Shown one piece after another: positions 24,954-32,942 of a stretch of 36,228 nt of DNA. Within the stretch, counting starts at the first letter, position 1. Every line of letters begins with the position of its first letter. Under the pieces are notes generated by a model. It was given only the letters and a program-made list of their open reading frames with translations, had not been told where the DNA came from and did no database searches. The position numbers and the translations under genes were made by a program. Origin of the DNA: Pseudomonadota bacterium (GTDB taxonomy: Bacteria > Pseudomonadota > Gammaproteobacteria > Burkholderiales > Burkholderiaceae_C); contig JAJZVU010000034.1 of assembly GCA_021845505.1 (NCBI GenBank), forward strand, positions 1-36,228. Direction: 5' to 3'.

Positions 24954-25834
24954 TGGCGACCGTCGCTGCGCACCTGAACTACGTGGCCGCGATCATCGGC
25001 CTGATCGGCTGGGGCCTGTACTTCCGCACGCTGTTCTCCGGCCATGTCCGAACCATGCCGGTGAACTGGCTGGCCACCGCGATCATCGCGTTCACCGCCT
25101 CGGTCACGACCGCCGAGCTCAGCTCGATTCCGCACGCTGCGCTGTACCTGGTCAATGCCGTTTGCGCGCTCACCGTGGTGGCCAAGAGCCTGCGCAATCT
25201 GGAGAGGATCAGCTGGGCCGACGGCCTGCTGATCGGAGCGGGGCTGGCGATGTTCGGATGTGCGTTTCGCTGGCCGCAATACGCCGCGCTGATGGTCTCG
25301 GCGTACTACGTGGTCAACTACGCCTCGATGGGGTGGCGCGTGCTGCGCGGTCGAGGTGTCGAACATCCGGCCGGCTGGTTCGCGTGGGTCTGCGGAGCTT
25401 CGGTGTTGGCCATGGCCTTGCGTGGCCACGGCGGGTACAGCGAAGTGGTTCCGGTCACCAACATCATCGTGTGGTCGTGGATGGGCTGCATCGCCAGCTA
25501 CCGGCGCTGGCTCGGCACCCGTGCCACGGCATCGAGCGCGACGCAAGGCGCTGCGCCTGGCTGTGGCGTGGACCGTGACGAGGAAGGGCTCGGCCATGTC
25601 GATCATGGCACCGAGGCACTCGCACCGCGGCAGCAGACGACCGAGGTGGCGATCGCACCGGCACGGCGTGCGGAGGAGATCAGCCCCATCGGTGCCGGGA
25701 GCGAGGCTGCGCGACCGGATCGGGGGCTGGGGCAGTACCCCAGCGTCCTCCAATTCCGTCCTGACGGCGCCCGGCGCATGCCCTTCGGCCGCCGCGCGCG
25801 CCGTCTCGCGGCCACGGTGGCGCCAGGATCCTAG
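24950..25834 (+). CDS. Predicted multi-pass membrane protein of unknown function
   Basis: A 294-residue protein. Residues 1-195 hold about six or seven hydrophobic helices (NYVAAIIGLIGWGLYFRTLF, WLATAIIAFTASVTTAEL, ALYLVNAVCALTVVAKSL, LLIGAGLAMFGCAF and others). The spacing and short loops recall small PQ-loop-type transporters, but no signature is clear. The last 100 residues are hydrophilic, of low complexity and without recognisable features, and might be a decayed or frameshifted tail. Its start overlaps the stop of the exported protein gene; an ATG doublet (24950, 24953) makes the exact start uncertain by one codon. Confidence 0.6.
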   Translation: MMATVAAHLNYVAAIIGLIGWGLYFRTLFSGHVRTMPVNWLATAIIAFTASVTTAELSSIPHAALYLVNAVCALTVVAKSLRNLERISWADGLLIGAGLAMFGCAFRWPQYAALMVSAYYVVNYASMGWRVLRGRGVEHPAGWFAWVCGASVLAMALRGHGGYSEVVPVTNIIVWSWMGCIASYRRWLGTRATASSATQGAAPGCGVDRDEEGLGHVDHGTEALAPRQQTTEVAIAPARRAEEISPIGAGSEAARPDRGLGQYPSVLQFRPDGARRMPFGRRARRLAATVAPGS

Positions 25835-25840
25835 CGAACC

Positions 25841-26350
25841 ATGAACCTCGGCTACCCGGCGGTGGCAGGGCCCGTACTCGCCGCGGCATCGTCGGCGTGG
25901 GTTGCAGGCACGAAGTCGATCGCCGTCGCAGGCAACAGGCTGATCTGGAGTGTCGGATGCGCCATCGGGCGCGTCGTCGCACCGGTGCACGCAGCATCCG
26001 CGCCCGCACCGCAGGCTGCATCCGCCGGGTCGCCCGCCTGGATCGACGCACCCGGGGTCGACGCACCCGGGGTCGACGCACCCGGGGTCGACGCACCCGG
26101 GTCGCACGCAGCCGTCGCGGTGCAAGGCGCGAAGGGTGCCTTGCGCCTGCCGAGGACGGCCGCTGACGAGGCACCCGCCGGCGACAACGTGGCCATCGAG
26201 CCGCGCACGGTGGCCGTGCATGCGGCGGGCGAGCGCTGCACGCTCGCGCCGGCTGTGACCCCTGGGCACTGGCCGGTCGCGCGGAGGGTTGATGCCTGCG
26301 AAGCCGTGTTGCAGAATGGACCGGCAACGCAACCGGTTCTTGACCCATGA
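25841..26350 (+). CDS. Doubtful ORF with VDAPG repeats
   Basis: A 169-codon frame with GC-rich third positions as in real genes here, but with no recognised family and only a weak ribosome-binding site (AGGA, 12 bases before the ATG). It contains a hydrophobic start (AGPVLAAASSAWVAG) and then four copies of the pentapeptide VDAPG or IDAPG. The first residues MNLGYPAV resemble MKLGYARA, the start of the recombinase relic 0.5 kb further on, which could be chance or an old duplication. It overlaps the start of that relic by four bases. It may be a degenerate gene. Confidence 0.35.
   Translation: MNLGYPAVAGPVLAAASSAWVAGTKSIAVAGNRLIWSVGCAIGRVVAPVHAASAPAPQAASAGSPAWIDAPGVDAPGVDAPGVDAPGSHAAVAVQGAKGALRLPRTAADEAPAGDNVAIEPRTVAVHAAGERCTLAPAVTPGHWPVARRVDACEAVLQNGPATQPVLDP
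26045..26103 (+). repeat. Tandem repeat, 15-base unit, four copies
   Basis: GACGCACCCGGGGTC is repeated exactly at 26045, 26060 and 26075; the fourth copy at 26090-26103 lacks one G. In the doubtful ORF the unit encodes a five-residue repeat, but the one-base loss at the end shifts nothing until the last copy. Such repeats expand by slippage. Confidence 0.85.
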
Positions 26351-26619
26351 AACTCGGCTACGCCCGCGCAGCGACCAGCGAACAGCACGCCCAGGCCCGG
26401 CAGGCGGCGCTGGCGGCCGCTGGCCGCGAGCGCGTGTTCGCCGCAATCGGTTCGGGCGGGCGCTGCGACCGACCTGAGCTGTCGCGTCTGCCCGATCCCT
26501 CGCGGGCTGGCGACACGCTCGCCGTGCGCAAGCTCGGCCGGTCGAGCCGGTCGACCGTCGTCCGCCTGCAAGACCGAATATGCCGCAAGGAAGTCGAGGA
26601 CGCTTCCTTGCGACGGTAG
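26347..26619 (+). pseudogene. Serine recombinase (resolvase) N-terminal relic
   Basis: The 90-residue product follows the resolvase/invertase N-terminal domain: MKLGYARAATSEQ (family MKLGYARVSTDEQ), AAGRERVFAAIGSG, RPELSRL, and GDTLAVRKLGRSSRS (family GDTLVVWKLDRLGRS). The catalytic serine of the YARVST motif is alanine, Asp is Gly in the second motif, and the DNA-binding C-terminal half is missing; normal length is 180 residues or more. The frame ends ten bases inside the following tRNA-like gene. It is almost surely inactive, though the open frame is kept; a repurposed DNA-binding fragment is less likely. Confidence 0.75.
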
Positions 26620-26686
26620 CTCAATCGGTAGAGCGTGGTCCCTTATAAGGCCGGGGTTGTGGGTTCGATCCCCACCCGTCGCACCA
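26610..26686 (+). tRNA. tRNA-Ile(UAU)-like gene with one extra base in the anticodon stem
   Basis: The acceptor GCGACGG pairs with CCGTCGC, and the D arm is GCTC/GAGC. The T arm GTGGG/CCCAC encloses loop TTCGATC, and ACCA is encoded. The anticodon loop CTTATAA gives TAT. The stem reads TGG-T-CC against GGCCG: without T26639 it would be a perfect five-pair stem and the gene a normal 76-base tRNA. With it the stem is bulged, so the gene may be a pseudogene or poorly functional. A UAU anticodon reads AUA, a rare codon in such GC-rich DNA, and is more usual on mobile elements. An amino-acid assignment from the anticodon alone is provisional. Confidence 0.72.
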
Positions 26687-27399
26687 GGTGCTTACAGGTA
26701 CCGACGAACGGGCAAGGCCCGATGTGCGGGCTCCATCGTCAGCGCGCCATTCGAGGCGCCGACGCCGCGGTTCGCGAGGCCGATCGGCCGCCGTACGCCG
26801 AGGTCGTCGCGGCGCTGCACCGGCTGCAAGCCGCCGTCGAGCGGATGGCCAGGAACTGGGGCAAGACGCCCACAAGCGACACAGTCGCCCGAGCCGCGCC
26901 TGCCGCGCTGGCCCATCGCCGCGTTGCTGCGATGCCGATCGAGACTCCGTTGCCGGGCGCGTCGCGCAAGTCGGCACCGAGCCCATCGTCCGGCAACCGC
27001 CACGCCTCCCGCCACACCTCCCGCCACGCCTCCCGCCACACCTCCCGCCGCACCGGCAACGATTCCCGCCGCTGACCCGTCCGCACCACTGTGCAGCTGG
27101 CATCGAGGCACGCGGGCAGGTCGCCGCGCCCGATGCCGCGCGGGTCGCGGCGATCCACTGTTCCAGGCCCCAGGCGCGGCCCGCTGCGGCACTGCAACGG
27201 CCCGCCGGGCCGGTGCGCTCAGGATTCATGCGGGGATTGTGACTTTTTGCAGGGCGAGGGGGCTGTTCTTGATCGCGCCCATCGCCGCGCGGAGCCGATT
27301 GCGGCTATGGTTCGCATGCCCGACCGGGACCTCGAACCCGCGGGCGAGTTCCGGCGTGAAGCTGCCGGACCTGAGCGACCTTGCTGTGCGGAGCGGCGA
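26687..27399. other. Degenerate region between the tRNA-like gene and the GGDEF/EAL gene
   Basis: No gene I trust. A frame covering 26721-27075 (RPPYAEVVAALHRLQAAVER and a His/Ser/Arg repeat tail) starts inside the tRNA-like gene and resembles nothing known. The stretch contains a 12-base tandem repeat (27003-27050) and, around 27100-27175, a decayed trace of the relaxase 3' end: 27145-27173 matches the intact gene in about 27 of 29 bases. The region looks like the remains of old insertions. Confidence 0.5.
27003..27050 (+). repeat. Tandem repeat, 12-base unit, four copies
   Basis: CGCCTCCCGCCA and CACCTCCCGCCA alternate, so the exact unit is 24 bases (27003-27026 and 27027-27050, with one change in the last base). 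It translates as a Ser-Arg-His repeat only in a doubtful frame. No spacers, so not CRISPR. Confidence 0.8.
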
Positions 27400-30300
27400 A
27401 TGGACCCCGACGGCCCTTCAACCGAGATCAGGATTTCGCGGGCCGGCAGGCAGGCCCTGGGCTCGCTGGCCGTCGGAGAGGCGGTCGCCGGGGCATTCGC
27501 TGCCGGCCTTCGCGCCGCCGAGGACGACTCGGCGGTCGACCGCGCCCGGGCCACGCTGCAGATCATCCCGGTCGGCTTCGTCGGCAGCATCCTCCCCACC
27601 GGCGCGGTGGCCTGGGTATTGCACGAGAGAATCCTTCCCCCCACGGTCTGGTGGTGGATCGGCAGTGTGCTGCTCGCGCATGCGCTGCGCCTGAGCGTAT
27701 GGTTCAAGGCGAGGGCGGATCTGGCGCACCGGAGAAACGGTTCGCTGTGGCTGCTGCGCCTGCGCGCGAGCGTGGCCCTGCTGGGATGCACCTGGGCGCT
27801 GCTGCCGATGCTGGTGGCGCCGAGCAACGCCTTCGACGAGCTGCTTGTCACCGCGGTCGTCGCGGCGGTCTGCGGTGCGGGAGTCGCGCAGCTGGCCTCG
27901 GACGCATGGTCCGCGGCGCTGTTCATCGCACCCCCGTTCGTCCCCACCGCGCTGCGGCTGTTCGAATCGGCGGATCCATCGCTGAGGGTGCTCGGGCTGC
28001 TGATCATTCTGTATTTCGCGTTCCTGATGCTCGCGACGGTTCGCATCCAGGCCTCCTTCGTCGAACTCTCGCGAATGCGGGGAGCGGCGGCCCTGCAGTC
28101 GTTGCGCGACGCGCTGACCGGCCTGCCGAACCGCCTCGCGCTGAATCTGCACCTGCAGGAGGCGTTGTCGCGCGCGCGTCGCAGCCAGAAGGAACTCGCG
28201 GTCTGCTACATCGACCTGGACGATTTCAAGGAAGTGAACGACCGATTCGGCCACGCCGCGGGGGACTCGCTGCTCAAGGAGCTTGCCGGACGGTGGGGGG
28301 CCCAGCTGCGGCGCAGCGAACTCATCGCCCGGCTCGGCGGCGACGAGTTCGTGTTCGTCGTCGAGGAAATCGACTCCGGGCTCGCGATGCAGCAGCTGTC
28401 GACCGTCTTCGAACGCCTGCACGAAACGGTGGTCAGTCCCTTCCCGCTGGCGTCGGGCGGGTCGGCGCGCGTGGGCCTCACGATGGGGGTGGCGCGTTTC
28501 CCGCAGGACAGTCCGGATCCGGACCAGTTGCTGCGCCTGGCCGACGCCGCCATGTACCAGCTCAAGCAGAGAAAGAAGACCCGGGCCAACTGGTGGCAAA
28601 TGGGGGTCTCCGACGATCCGGTCGGGCAGGCGGAGGTTCCGCTGGACGCCTACGGAGCGGAGTGCGCGGTCCTGTTCACCGAGTACGCCAGGCTGTTCGA
28701 TCAGATCAACACCCGGTTCGTCGACGACTTCTATCGCGATCTGCAGCGCGATCCGGCCTCGCTGGCGTTGCTCGCGGGGTTGTCCGACGAGCAATTCGCC
28801 GAGCTCAAGCGCCGGCAGGCTGCGTACCTCGCGATGCTGGTGGATCCCGCGACGACCCGCGAGGGCCTGCTGGATCGGGCGGGGCAACTCGGCGCGATCC
28901 ATCTGCTCGGCGGGGTCAGCGGCTCGATGCTGGCGCGCGCCTCGATGCGCTATCGGGCGCTGCTCGCCGAGCATCTCGGCGGGGCGCGGGTTCCGGTGAC
29001 GAAGCGATACCGGTTGCTCGGACTCTTCGATCTGCGCATGCAGGACGATCTGCAGGCGCAGTTCGCCGCCGCCGAGGCCGTCAGCCGATCGTACCTGGAG
29101 GTGTTCGCACGCGAGCAGCCGGCGCAGGGCGCACGATGGTCGGATGCCTCGCAGAGGGAACTCGATTTCCTGGCGCATCTGCCCGGGGTCGTCGCGGTCG
29201 CGTTGACTCGCCTGCATCGAGACGGATCGCTGGTGGTCGAGGCCAGCGCCTGCGCGCAGGCCGCCGATCCGGTCGCCGAACTGTTCGGCAGCGTAGGCCT
29301 TCCCGAACTCGACCCCGCTTCACCGCGGGGGCGCGGCGCGACCTCGTCGGCGTGGCGCAACGAGGCGAACTCCCGCATCGATTCCTGGGCGCACGACGAG
29401 CGCGTGGCGCCGTGGCGCGACGCGGGTTCGCGGCTGGGGATCCGCTCCCACGTGGCGATCCCGTTCTGCGGGCGCGACGGGCACGTGGTCGGCGTGGTCA
29501 GTGTGTTCGGGCGGCAGACGGCCCAGTTCGCATCGTCGTGGATGCAGGAGTGGTGCGCGGCCCTGCGCAGACGCCTGGACGTGGCGTGGGGCCGCTGCGC
29601 GATGCCTGGCCGCGCGGTCGAGTTGTCGCAGGGGGCGGCCCAGCGCTGCCGGGACCGCCTGTTCGCCGGCGGCCTCGAGATGTTCGTGCAGCCGGTCGTG
29701 AACTTGCAGTCGGGCCGTGTCAGCCATGTCGAGGCGCTGGCGCGCCTGCGCATGGAGGACGGCGAGGTCATCGGTCCGTCGGTGTTCCTGCCGCCGTTGG
29801 GGGAGATCGAACTGGACCGGGTGTTTCGCATGGGACTGGATCTTTCGCTCGACGCGCTGCGCGACTGGGACGCGCGGGGACTGTCGCTCGATCTCTCGCT
29901 GAACCTGCCGCCGTCGACCCTGCTCGACCCGGAGTGCGCGCAGTGGGTTGACGCCGCGCTGCGCGCGCGCAACGTCGAGCCGCGGCGCCTGACCCTGGAG
30001 CTGCTGGAGACGCAGGAGTTCGATCCGGTCAGGCATGGCCTGGCCATCGAGGGGTTGCGCAAGGTCGGGGTCGGCGTGGCCATCGATGACCTCGGCACCG
30101 GCTACAGCAGCATCGAGCGCATTGCGGCGTTTCGCTTCGACGCGATCAAGATCGACCAGATGCTGATCCGCCGCGTCTACGACAGCCCGCTGCAGACGGT
30201 CAAGCTGGTCGGCTCGCTGGTGCTCCTGGGTCGCGACCTGGGGCAGCGCGTGGTCGTCGAGGGAATCGAGGACCGGGGAATGTTCGAGATCGCCGCGGCC

Positions 30301-30642
30301 TTCGGCGCCGACTACGTGCAGGGCTATCACTACGCCGAGCCGATGCGCGTGGGAGACCTGCCGGCGTGGATGGCGAGCTTCTCGAGGAACGCCAGCACGG
30401 ACGCCGGGCACATCCGGACCTTCGCCGGAGCCCTGGCGTACCACTGGCGCGCCATGCACACGACCGAGACGAGCCCCTCTGCCTGCGCGGTCGAATGTCC
30501 GGTGGGTCGCTTCCTCGAAGGCCGTGCCGACTGTGCGCAGGGCATTCGGCTGCACGAGCGGGCGCATGCCGCCGGCGCCGAGGGGCCCGCCGCCTCCCGG
30601 CTCCTGCTGGAGTGGCTCGCCGCGCGTGTCAGCACGCCGTAG
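27400..30642 (+). CDS. Membrane c-di-GMP enzyme: MASE-like sensor, GGDEF, globin-like, GAF-like and EAL domains
   Basis: A 1080-residue protein. Residues about 50-215 form several membrane helices. GGDEF domain at about 235-395 has an intact GGDEF motif (313-317); the inhibitory site is RRSE instead of RxxD. Residues 417-560 look like a globin-coupled-sensor domain (FVDDFYRDLQRDP, then LGAIHLLGG with candidate heme ligand H501). A GAF-like part follows at about 590-720. The EAL domain has E778-A-L, NLPPS, LLETQEF, D896-D897-LGTGYSS, KID, VEGIED and QGYHY, so phosphodiesterase activity is plausible. The last 70 residues hold H1015-W, two cysteines and HERAH, recalling zinc-binding CZB domains. 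It may make and break c-di-GMP in response to oxygen or redox state. The ATG at 27400 is a judgement; 27307 is an alternative. Confidence 0.85.
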   Translation: MDPDGPSTEIRISRAGRQALGSLAVGEAVAGAFAAGLRAAEDDSAVDRARATLQIIPVGFVGSILPTGAVAWVLHERILPPTVWWWIGSVLLAHALRLSVWFKARADLAHRRNGSLWLLRLRASVALLGCTWALLPMLVAPSNAFDELLVTAVVAAVCGAGVAQLASDAWSAALFIAPPFVPTALRLFESADPSLRVLGLLIILYFAFLMLATVRIQASFVELSRMRGAAALQSLRDALTGLPNRLALNLHLQEALSRARRSQKELAVCYIDLDDFKEVNDRFGHAAGDSLLKELAGRWGAQLRRSELIARLGGDEFVFVVEEIDSGLAMQQLSTVFERLHETVVSPFPLASGGSARVGLTMGVARFPQDSPDPDQLLRLADAAMYQLKQRKKTRANWWQMGVSDDPVGQAEVPLDAYGAECAVLFTEYARLFDQINTRFVDDFYRDLQRDPASLALLAGLSDEQFAELKRRQAAYLAMLVDPATTREGLLDRAGQLGAIHLLGGVSGSMLARASMRYRALLAEHLGGARVPVTKRYRLLGLFDLRMQDDLQAQFAAAEAVSRSYLEVFAREQPAQGARWSDASQRELDFLAHLPGVVAVALTRLHRDGSLVVEASACAQAADPVAELFGSVGLPELDPASPRGRGATSSAWRNEANSRIDSWAHDERVAPWRDAGSRLGIRSHVAIPFCGRDGHVVGVVSVFGRQTAQFASSWMQEWCAALRRRLDVAWGRCAMPGRAVELSQGAAQRCRDRLFAGGLEMFVQPVVNLQSGRVSHVEALARLRMEDGEVIGPSVFLPPLGEIELDRVFRMGLDLSLDALRDWDARGLSLDLSLNLPPSTLLDPECAQWVDAALRARNVEPRRLTLELLETQEFDPVRHGLAIEGLRKVGVGVAIDDLGTGYSSIERIAAFRFDAIKIDQMLIRRVYDSPLQTVKLVGSLVLLGRDLGQRVVVEGIEDRGMFEIAAAFGADYVQGYHYAEPMRVGDLPAWMASFSRNASTDAGHIRTFAGALAYHWRAMHTTETSPSACAVECPVGRFLEGRADCAQGIRLHERAHAAGAEGPAASRLLLEWLAARVSTP

Positions 30643-30643
30643 A

Positions 30644-30678
30644 AGGCTGTCGAACCACCGGAGGTGGCTGGACAGCCT
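30644..30678. terminator. Long hairpin between convergent genes
   Basis: AGGCTGTC (30644-30651) pairs with GACAGCCT (30671-30678), and inside it CCACC (30655-30659) pairs with GGTGG (30663-30667). It fills the gap between the stops of the GGDEF/EAL gene and the ATPase gene, so it probably ends both transcripts, though T-runs are lacking. Confidence 0.65.
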
Positions 30679-30679
30679 G

Positions 30680-32575
30680 TCAGTGGTTGGTCGCTGAGAG
30701 GACCTCGGCGAGGTCGGTCAGTCCGGCGAGCATCTTGTCGATTCCATCCTGCAGCAGCGTGGGCATGCCGCGCGCCTGCGAATGCGCGACGACGTCCCGA
30801 GCCGGAGCGCGGCGGCGCACGAGCTCGCGCAGACCCTCGTCGCTGCCGAGGAACTCGTGCAGCCCGAGGCGCCCGTGAAACCCCGTGGATTCGCAGTGCG
30901 CGCAACCCGCATGGCGGTAGCGCATCACGCGCCCCTGCGCGTCGCCGTGGAGCGAGCGCCAGCGCGCGAGCAGGGATTCGCGCGACTCCCCGGCTCCGGC
31001 GCCGCTGGCCTGGTACAGGCCGGCGATGTGCTGCAGCTCGTCTTCGGAGAGGGCTTCGCGCACGCGGCAGTGCAGGCAGAGCCTGCGCACCAGGCGCTGC
31101 GCCAGGATTCCCAGCAGCGAATCCGAGAAGGTGAAGGGATCGAGGCCGATCTCGAGCAGGCGCGCGATGCTCTCGGCCGCCGAATTGGTGTGCAGCGTGG
31201 ACATGACCAGGTGGCCGGTCAGCGAGGCCTCGACGGCGATGCGTGCGGTCTCCTCGTCGCGCATCTCGCCGATCATGATCACATCGGGATCGGCGCGCAG
31301 GAAGGTGCGCATCGCCGCGGCAAAGGTCCATCCGATGCGCGGATTGACCTGCACCTGGCGAAGCCCGGGCTGGGTGATCTCCACCGGGTCCTCGGCGGTC
31401 CAGATCTTGAGCTTCTCGGTGTTGATCTCGCGCATCACCGAATGCAGCGTGGTGGTCTTGCCGCTGCCCGTCGGGCCGCAGATCAGGATCAGCCCATAGG
31501 GCTTGACGATCACCTCGCGCAGTGCCGCCAGGTTGCGCGGGCTGAGGTCGATGCGCTCCAGCGGCATGGGCTTGAGGCCGCCGAGGAGTCGCAGCACGAC
31601 GTCTTCCAGCCCGTGCGCGGTGGGAACGACCACCATGCGCAGCTCCATGCGCGGGCCGCCGAAGCGCGCGAAATCGATTTTTCCGTCCTGCGGCTTGCGA
31701 TGCTCGGCGATGTCCAGCTCGGCCATGATCTTGAGCCTGGAGATCATCGCGAAGCCGTAGCGCGCGGGCAGGTCGAGATGGTCGACCAGGTCGCCGTCGA
31801 TGCGCAGGCGGATGCGCACGCCCGCCGGGGGCGTGCTGGTCTCCACGTGGATGTCCGACGCGCGAAGCCGGATCGCATCGGCGATCAGCGAGTTGATGAA
31901 CAGCACCAGCGTGCTGTCGGATTCGTTCGCGGCCGCGATGTCGGCGGCCAGCGCCGGCTCCGGCTGACGCGCGAGTGCGGCGGCCAGCTCGCGGGTGTCG
32001 AGCGGCCGCGCCGCGCCGGGATGGCCGGCTTCGCGATAGGCGCGAGCGATCGCGGGGGCCAGCGTTCCGGGGGCGGCCGCCACGGGCAGGATGTCCAGGC
32101 TGGTCAGCAGGCGCAGTTGGTTGAGCAGGTTGCGGTCGTTCCACGGGTCGGCCAGTGCGACGACCAGGTGGCCGTCGCGCAGCATCAGCGGCAGCACGGC
32201 TTCGCGCTCGGCGAAGCCCGCGGGCACCAGGCGCAGCGCCTGGGGCTGCGGAGTCAGCTCGCTCAGGTCCACGACGTGGACCCCCAACCAGTCGGAGATC
32301 GCCTGATCCATCTGCTCGGCGCGCAACGTGCCGTCGTCGACCAGGATCGCCCCAAGCGGGCGGCGCGGATGGTTGCTCGCCTGGTGGGCCAGTGCCTTGG
32401 CGAGCTGGGCCTGCGTGACGAGCCCACGCTGCACCAGAGCCTCCCCGAGATGCCGCGCCGGGTCCTGCGCATGGCTGCGCAAGGCCTTCCACAGCGCGTC
32501 CATCGAGGCGCTTGCGGGCGTGGTCGGAGGGGTGGACGCAGGGGGTTCGCTGGTCGGCAGGGTGTCGGTTTGCAT
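30680..32575 (-). CDS. GspE/PilB-family secretion or pilus ATPase
   Basis: A 631-residue cytoplasmic ATPase of the type II secretion / type IV pilus class. The N-terminal MshE-N-type domain (about 45-185, LGEALVQRGLVTQAQLAKAL and following) in some relatives binds c-di-GMP. Walker A is GPTGSGKT (367-374), the Asp box lies around RASDIHVE (238-245), Walker B is DPDVIMIGEMRDEET, and the zinc site has C500, C503, C558 and C561. All catalytic parts are kept. It stands alone, without secretin, pseudopilin or inner-membrane partner in the window. Being convergent with a c-di-GMP enzyme gene makes a functional link tempting but unproven. The start is uncertain: an internal ATG 24 codons on (32503) is also possible. 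Confidence 0.9.
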   Translation of the reverse strand: MQTDTLPTSEPPASTPPTTPASASMDALWKALRSHAQDPARHLGEALVQRGLVTQAQLAKALAHQASNHPRRPLGAILVDDGTLRAEQMDQAISDWLGVHVVDLSELTPQPQALRLVPAGFAEREAVLPLMLRDGHLVVALADPWNDRNLLNQLRLLTSLDILPVAAAPGTLAPAIARAYREAGHPGAARPLDTRELAAALARQPEPALAADIAAANESDSTLVLFINSLIADAIRLRASDIHVETSTPPAGVRIRLRIDGDLVDHLDLPARYGFAMISRLKIMAELDIAEHRKPQDGKIDFARFGGPRMELRMVVVPTAHGLEDVVLRLLGGLKPMPLERIDLSPRNLAALREVIVKPYGLILICGPTGSGKTTTLHSVMREINTEKLKIWTAEDPVEITQPGLRQVQVNPRIGWTFAAAMRTFLRADPDVIMIGEMRDEETARIAVEASLTGHLVMSTLHTNSAAESIARLLEIGLDPFTFSDSLLGILAQRLVRRLCLHCRVREALSEDELQHIAGLYQASGAGAGESRESLLARWRSLHGDAQGRVMRYRHAGCAHCESTGFHGRLGLHEFLGSDEGLRELVRRRAPARDVVAHSQARGMPTLLQDGIDKMLAGLTDLAEVLSATNH

Positions 32576-32942
32576 GCTGTGCGGCTTGCGCAGGGTGGTG
32601 GATCCCGGGCTGGCTGCCGGGTCCGGGGCGTCCAGCCATCGGACTCAACGATATTCGATTACGCCGCATGCAGGCGAGCGCAAAGGCCGCGAACCACGCG
32701 AAAGTGTGCAGTCCTTCACGATGTCCGGTGTTCCGGGGCGAGTCGATCCGCGCATGCCCACCGGGTTGATGGCAACCGATACCGGGGAATGGCCCGTCGC
32801 GAAGGGGGACCCTGAATCGGTGCGAGCGCGCCGGTGGACACGACACCGTTGCTCTGCACTTTCGGCCTTTCTGGAAGGGTTCCGGCGGCTTGCCACCGAA
32901 GTTGCTGTCGGTTTGGCTGGCGTCACGACGGCGCCAGTCCGC
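32576..32942. other. Intergenic region without recognisable gene
   Basis: A gap of 367 bases between the ATPase gene and the end of the amidohydrolase gene. The open frames across it are shadows with no recognisable motif. It should contain the promoter of the ATPase gene, but I cannot name a convincing -35/-10 pair. Confidence 0.5.

Noticed and set aside
26045-27050. CRISPR-like repeats
   Set aside because: The 15-base and 12-base repeats are direct tandem copies without spacers; they are simple sequence expansions.
26635-27075. 146-codon open frame as a gene
   Set aside because: It starts inside the tRNA-like gene and ends in the 12-base tandem repeat; no motif supports a protein.
30782-32815. 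677-codon + strand frame opposite the secretion ATPase
   Set aside because: Antisense shadow; the minus-strand product has intact Walker motifs and the zinc site.
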